A DNA stretch of 64,000 bases from QHXQ01 sp036389395 (GCA_036389395.1 DASVPY010000058.1:106124-170123), one strand, 5' to 3'. Shown: positions 50,903 to 59,520, counted from the first letter of the stretch. Notes: generated by a model not told the origin, from the letters alone. Program-made: numbers and translations.

Positions 50903-52813
50903 ATGAAGCACGCACTGCGCAAGAGCCTGTTCGCCAGCCTGTTGTTCCTCAACCTGCTCCCGCTCACGACCCTGCGCGCCGACGATGACGCCTCCGCGCC
51001 GCGCTCGCTGCCCGCCGTCCGCTCGCAGGCCGAGTTCGACCGGCTCGCGCGCGTCAACAGCGACGCCGGCTACCCGCTGCCCCACGTCATCTTCGTCATA
51101 GACCGCCGCGACGGCAACAAAATCTACTACGTCAACTCGAAGCGTTACCGCTTCCACAAAGATTTCGTCAACGGCACGTACCTCTCTTTGGAGCGCGGGC
51201 GCGAGTTCTTCGAGAACAACTACCTGAAGGCCAACCGCCGCTTCATCATGGGCACGCTCGCCTACCAGACGCCGCTCAAGCGCTTCACCTTCGAGTTCTG
51301 GGAAGGCGACCTCATCACGCCCGAACAGATCGAGCTGACGGCGCGCGTCGTCAAAGCGAGCTTCTTCGCGCCCGTCGCCTTCAAGCCGAACTCTTTGCGG
51401 CAAGAAGAGGCGGCCGCCGCGCTCACGAGGGTCGAGCACGTCACGCAGGCCGACATCGGCCGCGAGCAAGACTATCAGCCGCTCAACCTCGCGCGCGGGC
51501 TGGGCCGCGTCCACATCATCCCGAAGCTCGACGAGCACGTCGAGATCGGCTTCAACGAAATCCTCGTGCTCGACGAAGTGCCGGTGAACCTGCCGCCCGT
51601 CGCCGGCATCATCACGACCAAGCCCTCGACGCCGCTCTCGCACATCAACCTGCTCGCCAAATCCTGGGGCGTGCCGAACGCCTACGTCAAGAACGCGCGG
51701 GAGTTGTTCAAAGAGTACGACGGCTGGTGGGTCTCGTTCGAGACCAGGGCGGGCAACTACGAGATCAAGCGCGCCGACCTCGACCAGATCAAAAACTACC
51801 AGGCGCAGCTCTACGCGCGCCTCAACGTCATGCAGCCGCGCGCCAACCTCGACGCGGCGGCGCTCGCGCCTTTGAGCCGGCAGACCGCGCGGCAGGCGGA
51901 CGTGTACGGCGCGAAGTCTGCGAACCTCGGCGAAGTCGCGCGCGCACGCCTGCCCGGCGTCGTCGTGCCCGCGGGCTTCACCATCCCGCTGCGTTATTAC
52001 GACGAGTTCGTCAGGCAGAACAAGCTGGACGAGTTGATCACGGCGCTGCTCGACGATAACAAGTTCGTCCACGATCCGGCCTACCGGCGCGAGGCGCTGA
52101 CGCGTCTGCGCGCCTCAATCCAGCAGGGGCACGTGAGCGCCGAGCTACAGCGCGAAGTGCTGCGGCGCGTCCACGCGGAGTTCGCGGACAAGGGCTTGTT
52201 CGTGCGCAGTTCGTCGAACGCCGAAGACCTGCCGAACTTCAACGGCGCGGGTCTCTACACGACCGTCCCGAACGTGAAAGGCGACAAGGAACTGATCGAA
52301 GCAATCAAAACCGTCTGGGCGTCGCTCTGGAACTTCGAGGCCTACGAGGCGCGCGAGCGCGCCGGCATCGCGCACGCGAAAGTCTACATGGGCGTGCTCA
52401 TTCAAGAAGGCGTCAACGCCGACAGCGCGGGCGTCATGATCACGACCGACCCCTACGACCCGGACAACCGCAACTCGATCTACATCAGCGCCAAGCGCGG
52501 CTTGGGCATCAAGGTGGTCGAGGGGCAGAAGATCGCCGAGCAACTCCTGTTCAACCCGCGCGCCCAGGCCGTGCGCGTGCTGACGCGCTCGGCCGAAGAC
52601 AGCCTGCTCACCTTCGACGAGCAGGGCGGCGTCAAAGAGATTCCGATCACGGGCGCGCGCGTGGTCTTGAACGACCAGACCGTGCGCCGCCTCGCCCGCG
52701 TCGCCGCGCAGATCAAGCGCGTCTTCGGCGGCAAGGAACAAGACATCGAGTGGGCCGTCCTGCGCGGCCAGGTCTACATCGTACAATCGCGCCCGTTCAT
52801 CGCGGGCGGTTGA
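50903..52813 (+). CDS. Exported PEP/pyruvate-binding enzyme with reordered domains
   Basis: The 636-residue protein starts with a signal peptide-like leader (MKHALRKSLFASLLFLNLLP, about 1-26). The region to about residue 210 is of unknown type. The phosphohistidine 'mobile' domain (ITTKPSTPLSHINLLAKSWGVPNA, about 236-259) comes before the ATP-grasp domain (YGAKSANLGEVARARLPGVVVPAGFTIPL, about 335-363; RSSSNAEDLPNFNGAGLYTT, about 435-454; IEWAVLRGQVYIVQSRPF at the end). In PpsA/PPDK the order is ATP-grasp then His domain. Export from the cytoplasm is odd for an ATP-dependent enzyme. Confidence 0.78.
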   Translation: MKHALRKSLFASLLFLNLLPLTTLRADDDASAPRSLPAVRSQAEFDRLARVNSDAGYPLPHVIFVIDRRDGNKIYYVNSKRYRFHKDFVNGTYLSLERGREFFENNYLKANRRFIMGTLAYQTPLKRFTFEFWEGDLITPEQIELTARVVKASFFAPVAFKPNSLRQEEAAAALTRVEHVTQADIGREQDYQPLNLARGLGRVHIIPKLDEHVEIGFNEILVLDEVPVNLPPVAGIITTKPSTPLSHINLLAKSWGVPNAYVKNARELFKEYDGWWVSFETRAGNYEIKRADLDQIKNYQAQLYARLNVMQPRANLDAAALAPLSRQTARQADVYGAKSANLGEVARARLPGVVVPAGFTIPLRYYDEFVRQNKLDELITALLDDNKFVHDPAYRREALTRLRASIQQGHVSAELQREVLRRVHAEFADKGLFVRSSSNAEDLPNFNGAGLYTTVPNVKGDKELIEAIKTVWASLWNFEAYEARERAGIAHAKVYMGVLIQEGVNADSAGVMITTDPYDPDNRNSIYISAKRGLGIKVVEGQKIAEQLLFNPRAQAVRVLTRSAEDSLLTFDEQGGVKEIPITGARVVLNDQTVRRLARVAAQIKRVFGGKEQDIEWAVLRGQVYIVQSRPFIAGG

Positions 52814-52949
52814 AAGGCTGTTAATGGTTAGTTGTTAACTGTTAGTTGTTGGCTGTTAGTTGTCAATTGTCGGTTGCCGCTCTCGTCTGTAACCGCTCGC
52901 GTGCGCCAGAGGCACAACTAACAACTAACCATTAACAACTAACTAACTT
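52814..52949. repeat. Inverted heptamer array (TGTTAGT family)
   Basis: The left side reads TGTTAAT, GTTAGTTG, TGTTAGT, TGTTGGC, TGTCAAT, TGTCGGT in 7-bp steps. The right side reads ACAACTA ACAACTA ACCATTA ACAACTA. The flanking genes are on the same strand, and the array ends just before a T-tract leading to the next ATG. Confidence 0.85.
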
Positions 52950-52964
52950 CGGACGAATCTTTTT

Positions 52965-53462
52965 ATGACGAGACGCGTGTTGGGCACGGGGTTGGTGTGG
53001 GCGTGCGCGCTGGCGCTGGCGGCGTGCGGGCGGGGCACTGCGCCGCCGGACAACGGCGCGCGCGGGAACGCGAACCAGCCGGCGCGCGCGGCGAACGCGA
53101 GTCAGCCGGGGCCGGACGCGCTGGCGAGCGGGCAACTCGACGCCGAGATGGCGCGGCTCGAGGCCGAGGCCGAGAAGAACCCGGACGACGACGCGCCGCG
53201 CGCGGCCGTGGCCGCCGCCTACGTCCGCCGCGCCAACGCGCTGCGCGCCGCCGGCCGCGCCGACGAAGCCCTGCGCGACTACCAGAAGGCACTCAGCTTC
53301 AACCCCGACAACGAAGACGCCCAACTCGGTCTCGAACAACTCAACCAGGAGGCCGGCGCGGAGCCGCGCGCCGACGACGGCCGCCCCGTCACCGTGCCGA
53401 CAGGACAGAAGCCGGAAGACGGAAAGCAGAAGCCAGAAGCCAGGAGCCAGAAGCCGGACTGA
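52965..53462 (+). CDS. Small TPR-repeat lipoprotein
   Basis: The 165-residue protein has a lipoprotein signal with LAAC (about residues 18-21), an Asn/Ala/Pro-rich spacer, and about one and a half tetratricopeptide repeats (AAVAAAYVRRANALRAAGRADEALRDYQKALSFNPDNEDAQLGLEQL, about 82-130). It is probably a surface or periplasmic scaffold. The last 17 or so residues (QKPEDGKQKPEARSQKPD) come from heptamer repeats. The ATG follows TTTTT, with no ribosome-binding site. Confidence 0.65.
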   Translation: MTRRVLGTGLVWACALALAACGRGTAPPDNGARGNANQPARAANASQPGPDALASGQLDAEMARLEAEAEKNPDDDAPRAAVAAAYVRRANALRAAGRADEALRDYQKALSFNPDNEDAQLGLEQLNQEAGAEPRADDGRPVTVPTGQKPEDGKQKPEARSQKPD

Positions 53463-53595
53463 AAAGCCGGCCTCTCTTCAAAGCCGGCCGTTCATCTTCC
53501 GCCTTCTTCCGCTCTCTGACTTGACCGCAGGCTTCAGACCTGTCCTGCCGATCCAAAACTTCTGGCTTCTGGCTTCTGACTCCTGACTTCTATTC
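53402..53595. repeat. Inverted heptamer array (GAAGCCA/GGAGCCA family)
   Basis: GAAGCCGGAAGACGGAAAGC-type units at the 3' end of the TPR gene are mirrored by TTCTGGC TTCTGAC units (53559-53592) just before the SDR ATG. The core includes AAAGCCGGCCTCTCTTCAAAGCCGGC, itself a direct repeat. Confidence 0.85.
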
Positions 53596-53597
53596 CC

Positions 53598-54395
53598 ATG
53601 ACTGAACACATCTTCGCGGAGAATCTGCTCGCCGGGCGCGTGGCGCTGGTGACGGGCGGCGGCACAGGGATCACGGGCGGCGTGGCGCGCGCGCTCTCCG
53701 AGGCGGGCGCGCGCGTGGCGCTCGTCAGCCGCAAGCGCGAGCACCTTGAGCCGGCCGCCGAGCGCATCCGCGCGCAGGGCGGCGCGGCCATCGCCGTCGC
53801 CGCCGACGTGCGCAGCTACGAAGAGGTCGAGCGCGCCGTCGCCGCCACCGTCGCGCAGTGGGGCCGGCTCGACATCGTGGTGAACGGCGCGGCCGGCAAC
53901 TTCCTCGCGCGCGCCGAGGAGCTGTCGCCCAACGGCTTCGGGACGGTCGTGGACATTGACCTGAAAGGCACGTTCAACGTCTGCCGCGCGGCGTTCGCCG
54001 AGTTGCGCAAGCACGGCGGCTGCGTGCTGAACGTCAGCGCGACGCTGCAATACCTGGGCACGCCCATGCAGGCGCACGCCGCCGCCGCCAAGGCGGGCGT
54101 GGACTCGCTCACGCGCACGCTCGCCGTCGAGTGGGGCGGCTACGGCGTGCGCGTCAACGCAGTCGCGCCCGGCCCCATCGAAGACACGGAAGGCATGAAA
54201 CGGCTGCTCCCGCCCGCGCTCAAGGACAAGCTGCGCCACCGCATCCCCCTGCGCCGCTTCGGCCGCGTCCGCGACATAGAGCACGCCGCCCTCTTCCTCT
54301 GCTCCGACGCGGCCGCCTTCGTCAACGGCGCGATCCTCGTCGTGGACGGCGGCCACTGGCTCGCGGCGCAACGCCTCGTCGGGCCGGAACAGTAA
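53598..54395 (+). CDS. SDR-family 2,4-dienoyl-CoA reductase-like enzyme
   Basis: The 265-residue protein has the NADPH motif VTGGGTGITGGVARAL (about residues 19-34) and VNGAAGNFL (about 95-103). QAHAAAAKAGVDSLTRTLAVEWG (about 156-178) replaces the usual YxxxK. The absence of the catalytic Tyr and the Lys in AAAK are features of the DECR/peroxisomal-type 2,4-dienoyl-CoA reductases, which reduce unsaturated fatty acyl-CoA. It overlaps trpE by one base (TAATG), so it is translationally coupled to the trp run. Confidence 0.83.
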   Translation: MTEHIFAENLLAGRVALVTGGGTGITGGVARALSEAGARVALVSRKREHLEPAAERIRAQGGAAIAVAADVRSYEEVERAVAATVAQWGRLDIVVNGAAGNFLARAEELSPNGFGTVVDIDLKGTFNVCRAAFAELRKHGGCVLNVSATLQYLGTPMQAHAAAAKAGVDSLTRTLAVEWGGYGVRVNAVAPGPIEDTEGMKRLLPPALKDKLRHRIPLRRFGRVRDIEHAALFLCSDAAAFVNGAILVVDGGHWLAAQRLVGPEQ

Positions 54396-55906
54396 TGCTC
54401 AAACTTGAGCCAGCCACGTTCGCCGAGTTCGAGCGCGAGACGGCGCGCGGCAACGTCGTGCCGGTCGTGCGCTCCGTGCTGGCGGATTTGCAGACGCCGG
54501 TCGGCGCGTTCTTGCGCGTGGCGGCGGACAGTCCTTACGCGTTCCTGCTCGAATCGGTCGAGGGCGGCGAGCGCATCGCGCGCTACTCGTTCCTCGGCGG
54601 CGACCCGGAGCTGATCGTGCGCGGGCGCGGCGACGCGACGACGGTCGCGCGCGGCGACACGACCGAGACGCTCGCCGGCAAGCGCGTCACCGACTACCTG
54701 CGCGCGCATTTTCAAGCGCGGCAACTGGCCGCGCGCCCCGGTCTCGCGCCCTTCGCGGGCGGCGCGGTCGGCTACCTCGCCTACGACGCGGCCCGCTGGT
54801 TCGAGCCGGTCTTGGACGACGCCCGCGCGCCCGCGCGCGACGACGCGGTCTTCATGTTCTACCGCACGCTGCTCGCCTTCGACCGCGTGCGCCAACAGAT
54901 CGAGATCGTCTCGGTCGTCCACACGGACGAGGCGGCGGGCGACCCCGCGCGCCTGCGCACGCTCTACGACGCGGCCGTCGCCGAGACCGAACGCATCGAG
55001 CACGCACTGCTGCGCGGCGTCGCGGCCGAGCACTCGGCGGCCGCGCCAAAGACGGACGAGCCTGCGTCGCCGCTGCGCTTCACGTCGAACTGGACGCGCG
55101 CGGAGTTTGAGCGCGCGGTCGAACGGATCAAGGAGCACATCGCGGCGGGCGACTGTTACCAGGCCGTGCTGTCGCAACGGCTGACGGCGGCGGTCAGCGC
55201 CGCGCCGCTCGCCGTCTACCGCGCCTTGCGCGCGACCAACCCGTCGCCTTACATGTTCTTCCTGCGCTTGGGTGCGGAAGCAATCGTCGGCGCGTCGCCC
55301 GAAATGCTCGTGCGCTGCCGCGGCGCAGAGTTGGAGTACCGACCCATCGCCGGCACGCGCCCGCGCGGCGCGGACGAGGCGGCGGACGAGGCGCTCGCCG
55401 CAGAGCTGCGCGCCGACGCCAAGGAGGTCGCAGAGCACATGATGCTCGTCGATCTGGGACGCAACGATCTGGGGCGCGTCGCCGCCTACGGCTCGGTCGC
55501 CGTGCGCGAACTGCTGACGGTCGAACGCTACTCGCACGTACAACATCTGGTCACGGGTCTCGGCGCGCGCCTGCGCGCCGGCGCGGATCGGTTCGACGCC
55601 CTCGCCTCGTGCTTCCCGGCGGGCACGGTCACGGGCGCGCCCAAGGTGCGCGCCATGCAGATCATCGGCGACCTCGAACCAGACCCGCGCGGCATCTACG
55701 CGGGCGCGATCCTCTACCTCGACTACGCCGGCAACCTCGACTCCTGCATCGCCATCCGCACCCTGCGCCTCCACGACGGCCGCGCCGACGTGCAAGCCGG
55801 CGCAGGCATCGTCGCCGACTCCGTGCCCGCGCGCGAGTACGAAGAGACCATGAACAAAGCCCGCGCGCTTCTTCGTGCGCTTGAGTTGGCCGAGCAAGGA
55901 CTGTGA
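54395..55906 (+). CDS. trpE: Anthranilate synthase component I
   Basis: The 503-residue chorismate-binding enzyme makes anthranilate with TrpG. Motifs are LLESVEGGERIARYSFLG near residue 47 (the tryptophan feedback site region, with ...ESxxG), YRPIAGTRPRGADE near 323, LVDLGRNDLGRVA near 352 and FPAGTVTGAPKVRAM near 408. The ATG overlaps the upstream SDR stop. It starts the trp cluster. Confidence 0.94.
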   Translation: MLKLEPATFAEFERETARGNVVPVVRSVLADLQTPVGAFLRVAADSPYAFLLESVEGGERIARYSFLGGDPELIVRGRGDATTVARGDTTETLAGKRVTDYLRAHFQARQLAARPGLAPFAGGAVGYLAYDAARWFEPVLDDARAPARDDAVFMFYRTLLAFDRVRQQIEIVSVVHTDEAAGDPARLRTLYDAAVAETERIEHALLRGVAAEHSAAAPKTDEPASPLRFTSNWTRAEFERAVERIKEHIAAGDCYQAVLSQRLTAAVSAAPLAVYRALRATNPSPYMFFLRLGAEAIVGASPEMLVRCRGAELEYRPIAGTRPRGADEAADEALAAELRADAKEVAEHMMLVDLGRNDLGRVAAYGSVAVRELLTVERYSHVQHLVTGLGARLRAGADRFDALASCFPAGTVTGAPKVRAMQIIGDLEPDPRGIYAGAILYLDYAGNLDSCIAIRTLRLHDGRADVQAGAGIVADSVPAREYEETMNKARALLRALELAEQGL

Positions 55907-56019
55907 GGGAAGCTGTTAGCTGTTAGCTTTGATGGCTACCCAAACTTGAACGAAACAGAGGAAGCCGCATCTTAACTTTCGGAGTACAGCTAACAGCTAA
56001 CAGCTAACAGCTAACAGCT
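55907..56019. repeat. Inverted heptamer array (ACAGCTA/TAGCTGT family)
   Basis: AGCTGTTAGCTGTTAGC at the left is mirrored by AACAGCTAACAGCTAACAGC at the right (55985-56018), which stops four bases before the trpG ATG. Its 60-base centre is not repetitive. Confidence 0.85.
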
Positions 56020-56022
56020 TTT

Positions 56023-56613
56023 ATGCTTTTCGTCATAGACAACTACGATTCATTCACCTACAACCTCGTGCAGTATTTGGGCGAGCTGGGCGCGGAGCTT
56101 GTGGTGCGGCGCAACGACGAGGTGACGCTCGCGGAGATCGAGGCGCTCGGCCCCGAGCGGATTTTGATCTCGCCGGGGCCGGGCACGCCGGACGAGGCGG
56201 GCGTGACGCTCGCGGCCGTCGAGCACTTCGCGGGGCGCGTGCCCGTCCTCGGCGTGTGCCTGGGGCATCAGGCCATCGGGCAGGTGTTCGGCGGGCGCGT
56301 CGTGCGCGCGCCCGTGCCCGTCCACGGCAAGCCCGCGCTGATCGCGCACGACGGCCGCACGATCTTCCAAGGTCTCACGCAAGGCTTCGAGGCCGGGCGC
56401 TACCACTCGCTCGTCGTCGAGCGCGCTAGCTTGCCCGCCTGCCTCGAAGTCTCCGCCGAAACCGGCGACGGTCTCATCATGGGTCTGCGCCACCGCACGC
56501 TCCCCGTCGAAGGCGTCCAGTTTCACCCCGAATCAATCCTGACGCCGGAGGGCAAGCGGCTGTTGGCGAATTTCTTGGAGAGGAGACAGGAGACAGAAGC
56601 CAGAAGCCAGTAG
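56023..56613 (+). CDS. trpG: Anthranilate synthase glutamine amidotransferase component
   Basis: The 196-residue class I GATase has DNYDSFTYNLVQYLGELGAEL (about residues 6-26), the nucleophile elbow GVCLGHQAIG (about 77-86) and the His-Glu pair FHPESILTPEGK (about 167-178). It supplies ammonia to TrpE. The ATG lies straight after a heptamer array (GCTTTTATG). The tail after about residue 188 (RRQETEARSQ) is repeat-derived. Confidence 0.95.
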   Translation: MLFVIDNYDSFTYNLVQYLGELGAELVVRRNDEVTLAEIEALGPERILISPGPGTPDEAGVTLAAVEHFAGRVPVLGVCLGHQAIGQVFGGRVVRAPVPVHGKPALIAHDGRTIFQGLTQGFEAGRYHSLVVERASLPACLEVSAETGDGLIMGLRHRTLPVEGVQFHPESILTPEGKRLLANFLERRQETEARSQ

Positions 56614-56735
56614 CTACGAGTCAGGAGCCGAAATGAATAGCCGGCCTCTCTTCCTCCTGCTATCGTCTACTTGCTATCAGCCTTCGGTAGCCGGTTCCTA
56701 ACTTCTGGCTTCTGGCTTCTGTCTCCTGACCTCTT
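56580..56735. repeat. Inverted heptamer array (GGAGACA/GAAGCCA family)
   Basis: GAGACAGGAGACAGAAGCCAGAAGCCAG (56580-56610), in the trpG coding end, is mirrored by TTCTGGCTTCTGGCTTCTGTCTCCTG (56703-56729) just before the trpD start. Confidence 0.85.
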
Positions 56736-56742
56736 CTTTCTC

Positions 56743-57837
56743 ATGCCCGACGAGCCGCAACACCCCTCCCGCCCCGCGTGGCTGCTGCCGACACCGGCGC
56801 GGCGCGACGAGCCGCAGGGCGTGGCCTTGCGCGCGCTGCTGCTGCGCCTGATGCGCGGCGAGCACCTGACGCGCGCCGAGGCGACCGCGCTGCTCGACGC
56901 ACTACTCGACGGCGCGGCCACGGACGCGCAGATCGCCGCCGCGCTCGTCGCCCTCGCGGTCAAGGGCGAGACGGTCGAGGAGTTGGCCGGCATGGCCGCG
57001 GCGATGCGCGCGCGGGCGGTGCGCCTGCACGCGCGCCACGCGCGTTTCATTGATACGGCCGGGACGGGTTCGAGCACGGCGAAGACGTTCAACGTCTCGA
57101 CCGCGGCCGCCTTCGTCATCGCGGGCGCGGGGCTGCCCGTCGCCAAACACGGCAGCCGCGCCGCGACGAGCCGTTCGGGCAGCGCCGACGTGCTCGCCGC
57201 GCTCGGCGTGCGCGTGGACGCCGCGCCCGACGTGTCCGAAACGTGCCTGAACGAGTTGGGCATCTGCTTCATGTTCGCGCCGCTCTACCACGGCGCGACG
57301 GCGCGCGTCGCGGGCGTGCGCCGCGAGCTGGGCGTCCACACGACGTTCAACCTGCTCGGGCCGCTGACGAACCCGGCGGGCGCGCCGCGCCAGCTCGTCG
57401 GCGTCTGGCACGCCGCACTCGTCGAGCCGCTCGCGCGGACGCTCGCCGCGCTCGGCACGGAGCGCGCGTGGGTCGTCCACGGGCGCGACGGCTTGGACGA
57501 AGTGACGGTCACCGGCCCGACGCTCGTCGCCGAGACCGACGGCGCGACGGTGCGCACGCTCGAAGTCACGCCCGAAGATTTCGCCCTGCCGCGCGCCGAG
57601 TTGCACGACCTGCGCGGCGGCGACGCGACCGAGAACGCGCGCATCGTCCGCGCCGTCTTAGACGGCACGCGCCGCGACGCCGCCCGCGCGCTCGTCCTCG
57701 CCAACGCCGCCGCCGCGCTCCACGTCGGCGGCGCGGCCGAGACTTTGACCGACGCCGCGCGCCTCGCCGCCGACAGCATTGACTCCGGCGCGGCACGCGC
57801 CAAGCTCGAACAACTGATCGCGGCCACGAACGCTTGA
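56743..57837 (+). CDS. trpD: Anthranilate phosphoribosyltransferase
   Basis: The 364-residue protein has an N-terminal helical domain (LTRAEATALLDALLDGAATDAQIAAALVAL). The GTGSSTAKTFNVSTAAAFV loop follows near 101-118 (PRPP binding, usual GTGGD replaced by GTGSS), then KHGSRAATSRSGSADVL near 130-146. The late DEVTVTGPTLVAE motif is conserved. The Asp of GTGGD is Ser here, a variant to check. The ATG at 56743 is selected; the upstream in-frame stretch is translated repeat. Confidence 0.93.
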   Translation: MPDEPQHPSRPAWLLPTPARRDEPQGVALRALLLRLMRGEHLTRAEATALLDALLDGAATDAQIAAALVALAVKGETVEELAGMAAAMRARAVRLHARHARFIDTAGTGSSTAKTFNVSTAAAFVIAGAGLPVAKHGSRAATSRSGSADVLAALGVRVDAAPDVSETCLNELGICFMFAPLYHGATARVAGVRRELGVHTTFNLLGPLTNPAGAPRQLVGVWHAALVEPLARTLAALGTERAWVVHGRDGLDEVTVTGPTLVAETDGATVRTLEVTPEDFALPRAELHDLRGGDATENARIVRAVLDGTRRDAARALVLANAAAALHVGGAAETLTDAARLAADSIDSGAARAKLEQLIAATNA

Positions 57838-57901
57838 TGCGGTAAACTGATCGAAAGCACTTATTGCAGGGCGCGCGCGCCGTGCCTTCCGGTGCAGACA
57901 C

Positions 57902-58714
57902 TTGCGGCAGACAGGGAACATCCTCGACACGATCATCGAAGCGAAGCGGCGGCGCTTGGCGCGGGCGCGCGCCGAGCAGCCGCTCGAACAGTTGCGCGAG
58001 ACGGCACGCGGCGTGCGGCGCGACGCACGGGCGCACGCGTTGCGCGCGGCGCTTGGGCGCGCAGACCGGCTGAACGTCATCGCGGAGATCAAGCGTGCGT
58101 CGCCGTCGAAAGGCGAGTTGCGGGGTCAGCTTGATCCGGGGGCGTTGGCGCGCGCGTATCAGGCGGGCGGCGCGGCGGCCGTCTCCGTGCTGACGGAGGA
58201 GGATTATTTCCGCGGGTCGCTGGCCGATCTGCGCGCGGTGCGCGATGCCATCCCCGTGCCGGTGCTGCGGAAGGATTTCATCTTCGACGAGTGGCAGGTG
58301 TACGAGGCCGCGGCCGCGGGCGCGGACGCGCTGCTGCTCATCGTCGCGGCGTTGGACGACGAACGACTCGCCGCGTTGCGGTGGCTGACCGAGGAAGAGT
58401 TGGGCTTGGACGCGCTGGTCGAAGTCCACACGACGGACGAGTTGCGCCGTGCCGAAGGAAGCGGCGCGCGGCTCGTGGGCGTGAACAACCGTGACTTGCG
58501 GACGTTCGCGGTCAGCGTCGAAACGTCTGTCGAGCTGATCGCCGCGCGGCAGTCCGACGCGCTGTTCGTCAGCGAGAGCGGCTTGCGGACGCACGCCGAT
58601 CTGCTTCGGCTGCGCGCGTGCGGCTTCGCCGGCTTCCTCGTCGGCGAGACGTTGATGCGCGCCGCGGAGCCGGCCGCCGAGTTGCGCGCGCTGCTCGGCG
58701 CGGAAGAAGGTTGA
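57902..58714 (+). CDS. trpC: Indole-3-glycerol phosphate synthase
   Basis: The 270-residue TIM-barrel enzyme has NVIAEIKRASPSKGEL (about residues 57-72), VLTEEDYFRGSL (about 96-107), VLRKDFIFDEWQVYEA (about 119-134) and VGVNNRDLRTF (about 187-197). Its start is TTG with GTGCAGACACTTGCGG upstream. Its stop overlaps the trpF start (TGATG). Confidence 0.95.
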   Translation: MRQTGNILDTIIEAKRRRLARARAEQPLEQLRETARGVRRDARAHALRAALGRADRLNVIAEIKRASPSKGELRGQLDPGALARAYQAGGAAAVSVLTEEDYFRGSLADLRAVRDAIPVPVLRKDFIFDEWQVYEAAAAGADALLLIVAALDDERLAALRWLTEEELGLDALVEVHTTDELRRAEGSGARLVGVNNRDLRTFAVSVETSVELIAARQSDALFVSESGLRTHADLLRLRACGFAGFLVGETLMRAAEPAAELRALLGAEEG

Positions 58715-59361
58715 TGAAGATGGCGCTGATTAAAGTCTGCGGCATCACGGGTGCGGCGGACGCGGCGGCGGCCGTGGCGGCCGGGGCCGGCGCGCTCGGC
58801 TTCAACTTCTACGCGCGCAGCCCGCGTTGCGTCGCGCCCGCGGCGGCGCGCGCGATCATCGCGGGGTTGCCGCAGGAAGTCTTAGCGGTCGGCGTGTTCG
58901 TCAACGAGGCGTCGCCGACTGAGGTCGTGCGCAAGGCTGAGGCGGCGGGCGTCGGGGCGGTGCAGTTGCACGGCGAGGAGTCGCCGGAGTTCTGCGCCGC
59001 GGTGTCGGAGTTGGCGTGCGTGCCGGTCATCAAGGCGCTGCGCGTCGGCGCGGATTTCACGCCCGCGGCGGCGGCGCGCTACGAGCGCGCGCACGCCGTC
59101 CTGCTCGACGCCTACAGCCCGCACGCGCACGGCGGCACGGGGCACGTCTTCGACTGGACGCTGGCGCGGCGCACGCGCGAACTGGTCGCGCGTCTGTATC
59201 TCGCGGGCGGGCTGACGGCGGAGAACGTCGCGGCGGCGGTCGCGGCCGTGCGCCCGTTCGCGGTGGACGTGTGCAGCGGCGTCGAGGCCGCGCCGGGGCG
59301 CAAGGACGCGGCCCGACTGCGCGCCTTCTGCGCCGCCGTGCGCGCCGCCGACAGTCTGTGA
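58714..59361 (+). CDS. trpF: Phosphoribosylanthranilate isomerase
   Basis: The 215-residue protein shows the TIM-barrel motifs KVCGITGAADA (about residues 6-16), GFNFYARSPRCV (about 30-41), VGVFVNEA (about 57-64), VQLHGEESPEF (about 82-92) and LAGGLTAENV near 165, plus VDVCSGVEAAPGRKD near 184. These fit PRA isomerase. Start codons at 58714 and 58720 are both plausible. It is coupled to trpC by TGATG. Confidence 0.93.
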   Translation: MKMALIKVCGITGAADAAAAVAAGAGALGFNFYARSPRCVAPAAARAIIAGLPQEVLAVGVFVNEASPTEVVRKAEAAGVGAVQLHGEESPEFCAAVSELACVPVIKALRVGADFTPAAAARYERAHAVLLDAYSPHAHGGTGHVFDWTLARRTRELVARLYLAGGLTAENVAAAVAAVRPFAVDVCSGVEAAPGRKDAARLRAFCAAVRAADSL

Positions 59362-59520
59362 ATTAAACTTGACGCGCGCCCGCGGTCGTGCGGTATGCTA
59401 GCGGTCTCGTATGCGTTTCGCCCTGCCGCGTCGTGCTTCATTCGCGCCGGTCGAGCCGAGCACCCCGAAAACGCCTCACCAGATTCTTCCGCCAGCCAAC
59501 GACACAGAGGTTTAATAGAG

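Noticed and set aside
6546..56735. Heptamer arrays as CRISPR arrays
   Set aside because: Units are 7 bp and degenerate, with no unique spacers of uniform length and no cas genes. Mirrored arms are not a CRISPR feature.
59395..59520. GGDEF protein starting at 59395
   Set aside because: The extra 42 residues show no domain and the ATG at 59521 begins the receiver-like fold at a normal distance.
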